From: Delphinus delphis
Taxonomy: Eukaryota > Chordata > Mammalia > Artiodactyla > Delphinidae
Direction: 5' to 3'
DNA length: 64,000 nt
NCBI RefSeq assembly: GCF_949987515.2
Contig: NC_082699.1
Span: 77,875,281-77,939,280, forward strand
A program made the translations under genes and the position numbers. This document shows, piece after piece, positions 56,371 through 64,000 of the stretch; within the stretch, counting starts at the first letter, position 1; every line of letters begins with the position of its first letter. The notes beneath the pieces are model-generated. The model saw only the letters and a list, made by a program, of their open reading frames with translations, was not told where the DNA came from and did not search any database.

Positions 56371-56704
56371 GGTGCTTCCCTGGTGATGCAGTAGTTAAGA
56401 ATCCGCCTGCCAATGCAGAGGACACGAGTTCGAGCCCTGGTCCAGGAAGATCCCACATGCCGCGGAGCAACTAAGCCCGTGCGCCACCACTACTGAGCCT
56501 GTGATCTAGAGCCCGCGAGCCACAACTACTGAAGTCCACGCACCTAGAGCCCGTGCTCGGCAACAAGAGAAGCCACCGCGATGAGAGGCCCGCGCTCTGC
56601 AACGACGAGTAGCCCTCGCTCGCCACAACTAGAGAAAGCCCGCGCGCAGCAACGAAGACCCAACGCGGCCAAAGATAAATAGATAAATAAATAAATAAAT
56701 AAAT
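56371..56704 (+). mobile_element. CHR-type SINE, long form
   Basis: Sense copy: gtgcttccctggtgatgcag, a preserved gagttcgagccc, gcaacgaagacccaacgcgg, and an (aaat)n-like tail. It keeps many CpGs, so it may be relatively young. Confidence 0.93.
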
Positions 56705-57424
56705 TTATAAAAAAATAAAAAACAAGTTATCAAACCACAAATCTAGATCATCTATGATTAAGCCAAAATGAGTGTTGGAGAAGACACTGCCGTGGGTGCT
56801 CACGTGAGGGTGATATGGGCCAGGGGGCCCCGGAGATGGGGGTGGGCTGATGTAACCATAGTAACCACTGGCTGGCGGTTCTGATGACCTATGGCCACTT
56901 GTGTAGCAAACCACCCCAACCCACCGCCATGCTCTTGTGCTCTTGGACCCTCCTCTGGCGGGTTGAGAGTTTGGACTCAGCTCAGGGCGATGACTGGCCT
57001 CTGCTCCACGAAGCCCAGGGCCTCAGCTGGGGCCTTGGCTGGGATGACTCCAGTGATTGGGGGTGATCCAGGCAGCTGCAGGCTGGGGCCATCTGGAGGT
57101 TTCTTCACTCACCAGCCCCGTGCCCAGCTTGGATGGCTTGGAGACTGGGCTCAGCTGGACTGTCCCCTCCTGCGGCTCCCCCTGGAGGCTGGGCTTCCTC
57201 CCGACGTGGGTGTCTGCGTTCCAGGAGGGAGCCTCCCGAGGGGAAGCACGTGGAGGGCTACCGTAGTCAAGAACCAGACAGAAGCTGTGCAGCCTCTCGT
57301 GACCCCGCCTCGGGGGCCATGCAGTGTGACCTCCGTTGCATCGGTCAGAGTACCCACCAAGCAGCTAGATTCAGGAGGGGACACAGACCCCTGCCCTCAA
57401 CGGGAGGAGTGTCAGATTTTTCAG
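56705..57424. other. Gene-free stretch with one CTCF-like motif
   Basis: No exon is recognised. On the minus strand, 57193-57172 reads CCCAGCCTCCAGGGGGAGCCGC, a moderate match to the CTCF core (CCTCCAGGGGGAGC against CCACCAGGGGGCGC). Confidence 0.35.
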
Positions 57425-57612
57425 TCACTTAAATAAACAAACATTTACTGAGCCCGTATTCTATGGGGGGCTCCATGTAAACGCATGACCCACCTCCTCC
57501 TGGGTAATGACCACTAAAACCTTTTGAAGTAGCTACAGGATTGGGCTCATCTTACGGAAGAGGAAACGAAAACACAGAGAGGTGAAAGAGAGCCCAGCCC
57601 AGGGCCAGCAAC
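57425..57612 (-). mobile_element. MIR/ancient repeat (antisense)
   Basis: It reads aaacaaacatttactgagcc, ...tcatcttacggaagaggaaac..., ...acacagagaggtgaaagag... and ...cccagggccagcaac, antisense MIR order with an ancient-repeat-like lead. Confidence 0.65.
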
Positions 57613-57664
57613 CGGAAGAGGCCATGTCCAGACCCATGGCACCTCCCGCCTGAGAACCACCCAT

Positions 57665-58135
57665 TTTTGCCAGTTGCACTCAGATTAAACTCAGCCTCCC
57701 CACGCTGACGGGTAAGGCCTTGCGTCATGTGGCCCCGCTTCATCCCCAACCTCATCTGGTCCCATTCTCCCTGCTCACTCCACTCTCCAGCCGCGCCGGA
57801 CACAACCACCCGCGCACCCCGGCCCCATCTTCTGGTTTGGCCAGCAGTTTCCTCCTCCAATAACCCTCTTCCCAGATCTCGTCCTGGCTGCCCTCTTCTC
57901 ATTGCTTACATTTCAACTCAAGGGTCCCCTGCCTTGGTCACTTTCCACTGCGGCCCAGAGCTTGACAAAAACAGAAATTAGTCCATCGCTGTATTTGTCT
58001 TATTGTTGGCCTCCACCCGCTAGAATGTAAGATCCGGGAGAGAGGAGACTGTGTCCTTCCCTGTATCTGCAGCACCCAGCCAGACCCAGCACACAGTAGG
58101 CGCCCGATAAGAAGAGCTGAGTGAACACCTGACTC
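57665..58135 (+). mobile_element. L2 LINE 3' region
   Basis: Long sense L2 copy: ...ggtaaggccttgcgtcatgt..., ...catctggtcccattctccct..., ...tttcaactcaagggtcccct..., ...cgctagaatgtaagatccgg... and ...agcacacagtaggcgcccga. Confidence 0.85.
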
Positions 58136-58309
58136 AGCGCCCAGCCTCCCGACTGCTGTGGAATTCTGCATTTTGCCCCGCTTACCTCCATTCATTCTGT
58201 GTCTACTGTGTATCTGCAGAGTGGAAACAGATTTTTATTAATTACTGGAATCGGGTAGAACATGTACACTTTTGTTTTATTTTATTTATTTATTTTTTAA
58301 ATGCAAGCC

Positions 58310-58525
58310 AACTTTTTTTTAATGTATTTTTTATATTGGAGTATAGCCAATTAACAATATTGTGATAGTTTCAGGTGCACAGCAAAGCGACTCAGCCGTA
58401 AGTATACACGTATCCATTCTCCCCCAGACTCCCTTCCCATCCAGGCTGCCACATGACACCCAGCAGAGTTCCCTGTGCTATACGGTAGGTCCTCGTTGGT
58501 TATCTATCTTAAATACAGCAATGTG
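58310..58525 (-). mobile_element. L1 3' UTR (antisense)
   Basis: The string tattggagtatagccaatta, then cagagttccctgtgctatac and ggtaggtcctcgttggttat, matches the same L1 3' UTR type as the copy at 12.24 kb. Confidence 0.9.
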
Positions 58526-58599
58526 GAAGAGCATATACACTTTTAGAGCTAGTGGGGCCTTCAAGTTCCTTGTGTCCAGTTTTCACTCTGGTCCAAGCT

Positions 58600-58810
58600 G
58601 CTTCAACCTGCTCATTAGACAGGTGGAAAAACTGAGGCCGTGACCCGCCCGAGGCTAGGTAGCTGCTGAATGTTGGCTCCAGGACCGACGTGGAGTCCCC
58701 AGGGCCACCAGATTCACACCTTTCTCCTGTTCCCATATCCTGATGGGAAATGCAGTTCCTGAGAAGCCAGGGACCTTCCCAGGGTCACTCAGCTTGTAAG
58801 TGCAAAGCTG
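58600..58810 (-). mobile_element. MIR fragments (antisense)
   Basis: Two partial copies: aggtggaaaaactgaggccg at 58.62 kb, and ccttcccagggtcactcagc with ttgtaagtgcaaagctgggg at 58.77-58.81 kb. Confidence 0.55.
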
Positions 58811-59389
58811 GGGCCAGAACCTGTCCCTTCTGGGTTCCTCCGAGGCCCCCAGGGCCTCCCGGACCCATCAGCAGCGCCTCCCAGCCTTGCCCCCTTGACT
58901 GCACTAAGGACCGCCCCAACGGAAGGCATGGTTTAATGGGGCCTGAGCTCCAGGAGCCATCCGCAGGGGCAGCCAGATCTGCTTTAAAGAGGAAAGAACA
59001 CCCCACGAGAGGACCTCGGGCCCCACGCCAGCGTTTCCTGTTTCTGGGGCGCAGGCCAGGGGGGTGTGTGTGTGCCTTTCAGAGGTGCTCCCAGGGGATG
59101 GGCGGGACCCTGGCCTGCAGGTTCTGTACAAAGCAAGGAAGCGTGACGTCACCAGAAGGAGGTAAACAGAAGGACGCTTCCTCTTTTGCTTCCATGGGGC
59201 TCTTGCCTGATCCAGAAAGCTCTCAAACTACAGAAAAATTTCCCTCCCAGCCTGGACTGGGCTTCAGTTAGTTCTTCTGGAGTTGCCCCTTTGTGGAGAG
59301 GAGAGAGTTCAAACCAAACCAAACTGGTGAAAAGTCCTAGAATGAATTGTGCTACAATCCCAGAGGTGGGAACCGGGAGGGGTCTGATG
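58811..59389. other. Gene-free stretch
   Basis: No exon or confident repeat was identified. Confidence 0.4.
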
Positions 59390-59765
59390 CCAGTCCCACT
59401 CCCAACCCCACTTTACAGATGGGGAAGCTGAGTCCCAAAGAGTTCAAATTACTGCTGAACAGATGATTCGTTGCCACTGTGAACAGACAAACCCTCAGCA
59501 CTGTGGCTTTCTGTGGGGGTGTCAGAAAACGCTACTCACCCTCAAGTTGCATCTGGGCTGGAGCAGGAGGGACACCAGGATTGGGAGAGCTGCAGTTCTG
59601 CCTTGGCTCTCTACTGGCAAGTCATCTTCTCTCTCTGAACTCAGCTCCTTCCCTATATACTGGGACAGTGATACCTGCCTCAGAGAGTCACTGTGAGAAC
59701 TGAGACAATATATGTCACGATCCCAGCTTGGAGACTGGTTCACACTAGGTGCTCAATACTGCTTT
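59390..59765. mobile_element. Two MIR fragments in opposite orientation
   Basis: An antisense piece (ccccactttacagatgggga, gctgagtcccaaagag) lies at 59.40-59.46 kb. A sense piece (tctctctgaactcagctcct, agagtcactgtgagaactga, aggtgctcaatactg) lies at 59.63-59.76 kb. Confidence 0.6.
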
Positions 59766-59848
59766 CTATGAAATGGAGACAAGGATATAGCTTCTGCAGC
59801 CATCAGGATTACGTTAGGCAACACATACCAGAAAACCTCAAACAGCGG

Positions 59849-60091
59849 GACTTCCCTGGTGGTCCAGTGGTTAAGAATCTGCCTTCCAATGCAGGGAATG
59901 CGGGTTTGAGCCCCAGTTGGGGAACCAAGATCCCACAGGCCACGGAGCAACTAAGCCCGTACGCCACAATTAGAGAGCCTGCATGCTAGAGAGAAGACTG
60001 CACGCCGCAACGAAGCACCCGCATGCCACAACTAAGACCCGATGCAGCCAAATACATAAATAAATAAGTAAATATTTAAGGAAAAAACCAC
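59849..60091 (+). mobile_element. CHR-type SINE, intermediate length with internal deletion
   Basis: Sense copy: gacttccctggtggtccagt, gcgggtttgagccccagttg, ctaagcccgtacgccacaat, then a shortened middle, ending acccgatgcagcc and an A/T-rich tail. The TSD is imperfect: aaaacctcaaacagcgg (59832-59848) and aaaacctcaaataacagtgg (60092-60111). Confidence 0.9.
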
Positions 60092-60243
60092 AAAACCTCA
60101 AATAACAGTGGCTTAAGCAAGATAAAAGTTTGTTTCTCTCTCTCACATTAGAAAAATCTGGAACTACACAGTCCAGTGTTGGTGTAGAACTCCACAGTTA
60201 TCAGAGACCCAGGTGCCTTCTATCTTTCCGCTCTGCCATTCTT

Positions 60244-60450
60244 TTTTTTTTTTTTTTTTGTGGTACACGGGCCTCTCACTGTTGTGGCCTCTCCCGCTGT
60301 GGAGCACAGGCTCCGGACGCGCAGGCTCAGCGGCCATGGCTCACGGGCCCAGCCACTCCGCGGCATGTGGGATCCCCCCGGACCGGGGCACGAACCCGTG
60401 TCCCCTGCATCGGCAGGCGGACTCTCAACCACTGCGCCACCAGGGAAGCC
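60244..60450 (-). mobile_element. CHR-type SINE, short form (antisense)
   Basis: T tail, tacacgggcctctcactgtt, then ccactgcgccaccagggaag. It has a perfect 13-bp TSD ctctgccattctt (60231-60243 and 60451-60463). The low divergence suggests a young insertion. Confidence 0.96.
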
Positions 60451-60463
60451 CTCTGCCATTCTT

Positions 60464-60842
60464 ATTACCTAGAGACCCAGCCATCACATCCCAGCTCTGG
60501 GGGAGCAGGAGGAAAGAGGGCAGTGCATAAGAACCCTCCTAGAAGCCTCACCCAATGGCTCCTCACTCACTCCTCTTTTCAAAGAAGGCTGGAAAGTGTC
60601 CTTTTTTCTGGCTGGACACATTGCCATCCCCAGTAATTGTGACTCACTATACTGTACACTTGTAAAGATTCTGCTAATAAGAAGGGAAAATGAATATTAG
60701 ACAGGAGACCAACAGTGTCTTATGTACCCTCCTCACTGAGTGCTTTTGGAAAATAATGGTGCTCAATTAACTGTAATCATTAATCAAATATAAGGAACAG
60801 TTATCTGAATATCAGAAAAACATTAAAATAGATTTTTTAAAA
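60464..60842. other. AT-rich spacer
   Basis: No exon was identified. The string gtgactcactatactgtaca at 60.64 kb resembles an L1 3' tail segment. Confidence 0.35.
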
Positions 60843-61304
60843 TGACTCCCTTTTCATGAAGATGGTTCTGAAGGCGAAGAAGGAAGCTCCTCACTGCCAC
60901 CCCAAAGCCAACGCAAATGCTTGGAAGGCCAAGGAGGCAGTTCCGAAGGGCTGCACGGCCACAAAGAAAGGGAAGGTCCGCAGGGCACCCACCCTCACAG
61001 CCCAAGCATCCTTGCAAGAGCTCCTCCAGGAGCCACAGCCTTGAGCGCTCACCCCCTCGGGTTCCCCAGAGAAGACAGAGCGCTCCGTGTTCATCGTGGG
61101 TGCCTAGGCCTCCGACTCCAGGCCACAAGGCTGCAGAGGCGCTTGGTGACAGGGTGTGGCCAAGGCCAGCCCCCAATGGAGAGAGGAGCAAGCGTTTGGC
61201 TGGCTCTAGGCTGTGATACCTCAGATGTCACCAAAATTGGGATCATCTAATCTGAGTCCAGCTGGCTCATTCTAAATATATAGATTTTCACCATTTAGAA
61301 AAAA
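60843..61304 (+). pseudogene. RPL23A: Processed pseudogene of ribosomal protein L23a
   Basis: Intronless copy of the mRNA for large-subunit protein uL23. The 5' UTR remnant gactccctttt precedes the ATG at 60862. The N-terminus is recognisable as MVLKAKKEAP..., like the family start MAPKAKKEAP. The copy ends with TKIGII and a stop at 61248-61250, matching the family C-terminus NKIGII. The 3' UTR ctgagtccagctggctcatt, then ctaaatatatag and ttttcacca, also matches, followed by a short A run. The native protein is about 156 residues. Here an in-frame stop follows roughly 60 codons, the frame shifts, and a middle block of the order of 80 bp upstream of gttcatcgtggg is missing. It is non-functional, and a TSD was not clear. 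Confidence 0.92.
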
Positions 61305-61309
61305 GACCC

Positions 61310-61455
61310 TAGGATATAGCCAATATTTTATAATAGCTATTGATATAAATGAAGTGTAACCTTTAAAAATTGCGACTCACTATTATGCACACTTGGAACT
61401 TATATAATATTGTACTGCAACTATACTTCAATTTTAAAAAATACAAACAAAAACG
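61310..61455 (+). mobile_element. L1 3' end
   Basis: The string ggatatagccaatattttat, then taacctttaaaaattgcgac and ttatataatattgtactgca with ctatacttcaattttaaaa, is the 3' terminus of a mid-age L1. It begins directly after the RPL23A pseudogene. Confidence 0.8.
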
Positions 61456-61839
61456 AGAGTTTGAGATCCTTAAAAAAAAAAGAGACCCTAACCAAATAGT
61501 TTGCAGGTGACTCAGAGCAGTGGCAAGGCCGGGATTTTAAAGTCCACCCTCGGCTCCGAGACTGTGACCTGTCCCTGTCTGTTGAGCGGAAGCCACGTGT
61601 GATGCCCCACATCCCCGTCCTCCCAACCCCAATGGTTACCGTCCTCCCAGGCCCTCCCTCGAGTCTCCCGACTGAGGGTCTCTCTGGCTGAAGGGGTGCT
61701 CTGGAATGCAGTGGGTGCCCAAACCAGTATCTGGTGGGTCAGGTTCCATTCAGTGCCAAGAGGCAATTACGGCAGCATCTTGTCGAGAGGGAACCCTGGA
61801 GGCATCATTTTGAGGATTCAAGGAGATTCCTTCAGCCTT
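61456..61839. other. Gene-free stretch
   Basis: No exon was identified. Weak MIR-like antisense sequence (ttgcaggtgactcagagcag) lies near 61.50 kb. Confidence 0.3.
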
Positions 61840-62335
61840 TATCCTGAAAATTTTCATTGAGGGTCTGTCATGCTGGGGATACAGCCATGAGCCAGAAACC
61901 CCAATTCCTGCCCTTAGGATCTTCCGGACGTGAAGACAGGTGACCAACAAAATACGGGAGTGACGGGTGGAGAGTTAGAGGGACACGTGCCAGGGAGGAA
62001 ACCACAGCAGGGAAATGGGATGTGGAGTGTGTGTCGATGTGGAGGTTGAAATTTCGGATCAGGCCGGTGCTAATGCAGGAACCGCATTCGCATGTGCAAA
62101 CTCTCAAGGTGGGAGCATGCCTGGGGGGCTTGGGGAAGAGCCAGGAGGCCAGGGTGGTTGGAGCAGGGGAGTGAGGACAGATAGGGACCGGGGGCCGGGC
62201 CACTGGGGCTTGGGGACTCCGCTTCTGCTCTGGATGGGACAGGAGCGTCGCACAGTTCTGGGCCAGGAGGGCCCGGCTTGGCTTTCTCCAGAATCTCTCT
62301 GGCTGCTGCGCTGAATAGAAGGAGGGCAAGTTTTG
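61840..62335 (+). repeat. Long copy of an ancient mammalian repeat
   Basis: In order: attgagggtctgtcatgctg, ggggatacagccatgagcc, ccttaggatcttccggacgt, gcatgtgcaaactctcaagg, ggaggccagggtggttggag and ctctggctgctgcgctgaat. This is the most complete copy of the element whose pieces occur at 13.99, 19.54, 37.64 and 48.3 kb. Family not assigned. Confidence 0.55.
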
Positions 62336-64000
62336 CTTCTGTAGGGGGAGGGGCGTGTGAGGCAAGAATGACCCACCAGCTTTGCTCCATCCTTTATTTG
62401 CAAAGCAGCTTTAAAGAGAAAGGAGGAGCCATGTATTCATTCATGCATTTATTCTTTCACTCACTCAGGCATTCATGCAAGACCACCCCCACCCCCACCC
62501 CCCGGCCGGCAAGCCCCAAACCTGGCGTCTCAGGTGGGTCACACCGAAACCCACCCTATGGGGCACTCACAGTTCCTCGGGCCTGTGTGTGTGTGGTCAG
62601 GAAGGATGGGCCTGTGGGTGTGCAGAATGGGGCGGGGGACACACAGCTCTGAGCTCACTGGGGGCTTTTTCCGTGAATTGGCTGATACAAACTGTCCACG
62701 GCAAGGTCCCCGGGCTATTCCCCCGATGGTCCTGCCTCTGAGCCAGGAAGGGCTCAGGAGCCTCACGGGCCTTTAGGATGGAGGGGTTCCTGGGAAGGAG
62801 GACTCTGGGTGCTAGATGTGGGTGAACCAGGACAGGCGGTCCCCCAGCCTCTACTCACACAGCCGTACCCGAGGAGGACTTCCTTGAACCTCCCCTCTGC
62901 TTGGCGAGGCCCCTGTCTGTCCGGCAGCACCCCGGCGTGATCACTTAGCACATTATTTTGGAACAGAGTGTTTCTGTGTCTGTTGACTGAGCCAGCAGCT
63001 GAGCCCCTCAGTGGCAGAGACCCTGCCTCGCTCATCTTTGTGCCTCCAAGGTTTAGCCCCATGTCTGACTGCCTACCATCCCTGGACCCTGGACTTGGCA
63101 TCTTGCCATCAGCGTCGCACACCAAAGCAGGCGTGCGAGGGATGCAGGGCACAGGTGAGCCGGGGCGCCTTCAGGAAGGAGGTGTGGGTGGGGCAGGTGG
63201 GGATAGAACGGTGGCATCGAAGGGCCTGGAGAACTAGCCGCTGCTAAAGCCATTCGAGTTCAGTGGGGGTTGGGGGCAAGTGGAGGGCGTGGGTTGGAGT
63301 TGAGACTGAACAAGACAGTCTGTGGGGGCCTGGAAGGCTGTGCTAAGGGGACTGCGCCAGCGTAAGCCCTTAAGCAAGGAAGTGAATGATGACCCAGTAG
63401 TGCACTGCCTGGGGAGAGTGGCGGGGGGGTGGGGTGTCCAGGGCAGAGGAGGGACAGGGAGAGATGAGGGGGGGGCAACGGTGTCCCCACCCATGCCTCC
63501 TGCTCAGCTGGGTCTGCCCTGAGGGCCATTTGCACAGGAGGAGGCCGCAGTGGGACCAGCCCCTCTGCCAGCGCAAGACCGTCCAGTGGAGAAACTGCTG
63601 CTAGGGGCCTGGCTGGCTCCCTGGGGCTGCAGCATCGGCTCAGGAGTGTCAGGCCAAGGGCTGCCCGAGCTGGGTGCCTAGGGGTTCCACAAGGCCAGGC
63701 TAGTGAAGGAGGCACCTGGTGGTGGTCACCAGTAACATGGACAGGAGGCAGGTGGAGGACCTGCCCAAGGCCAGGGTAACAAAGATGCTCTGAGCTGAGG
63801 TGGTGGCGAGTGGGGGGACCAGGCTTTGGCTGCAGAAGCTCAGCCCTTCATTCCATGACACCCCGAGGTCTCACTGGGCCTCCCACAGACTCCCAGCTCC
63901 GCCCCACCAGTCCCAGCCCGCATTTTATGAAGTAGGCCTGACTGACGGGGCAGGTGGGTCCCAGCCCAGAGCGGATGTTGTGTCAACGGGAGGAGGTGAC
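62336..64000. other. Gene-free GC-rich right edge
   Basis: No exon is recognised. It contains a cattcatgcatttattctttc run near 62.43 kb, a short C-rich run at 62.48-62.50 kb, a GT run at 62.585 kb, an L2-like segment at 62.98-63.07 kb, and G-rich stretches around 63.42-63.48 kb. Confidence 0.4.

Noticed and set aside
15579..60450. tRNA genes within the CHR SINE heads
   Set aside because: The A/B-box-like sequence is the SINE's tRNA-derived promoter. The bodies diverge from tRNA and cannot form a full cloverleaf.

Overview
The window is mammalian nuclear DNA, almost certainly from a cetacean or a very close relative. It carries at least 14 copies of tRNA-derived CHR-type SINEs, which begin with gcttccctggtggcgcagtgg-like sequence on one strand or the other. 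It also has laurasiatherian-style L1 3' ends, MLT1 LTRs, MIR and L2, and no sign of the ruminant BovB/Bov-A elements. Base composition changes from AT-rich at the left edge (1-2640) to GC-rich over most of the rest. I see no intact protein-coding exon. All long open frames fall in the CpG island, in CA/GT microsatellites, in SINE/LTR sequence, or in low-complexity GC-rich stretches.

Left edge: a strong CpG island at about 2.78-4.13 kb looks like the promoter of a gene transcribed leftwards (minus strand). It has a candidate noncoding first exon with a canonical GTGAGT donor at 3550-3545, paired NRF1-like motifs and a GC box. C-rich (minus-strand G-rich) imperfect repeats lie just downstream of the donor. 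The first 2.6 kb would then be the start of intron 1. The gene cannot be named from this window.

Middle and right (4.3-64 kb): this is intergenic or intronic DNA dominated by repeats of different ages. Ancient MIR/L2 and MLT1 copies form the background. L1 pieces of several ages lie on both strands. An ERV class I LTR (16804-17366, minus) has a short internal remnant carrying three tRNA T-arm-like hairpins. A HAL1-like half-LINE occupies about 54.0-55.3 kb. CHR SINEs form the youngest layer, many with recognisable target-site duplications (TSDs), including one SINE nested in another at 55.35-55.92 kb. A processed RPL23A pseudogene with an internal deletion lies at 60.84-61.30 kb. Two strong CTCF-type motifs (43.68 kb minus, 47.20 kb plus) are the best regulatory candidates outside the CpG island.

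Nothing in the window behaves as a novel multi-gene system. The most unusual structures are the triple T-arm hairpin beside the ERV LTR, an L1 insertion into the 5' end of a SINE with an apparent short 3' transduction, a 20-bp higher-order GGGA/GGAA array, and an exactly duplicated 31-bp C-rich minisatellite unit. Repeat family names come from recognising consensus sequence from memory; no database was searched.
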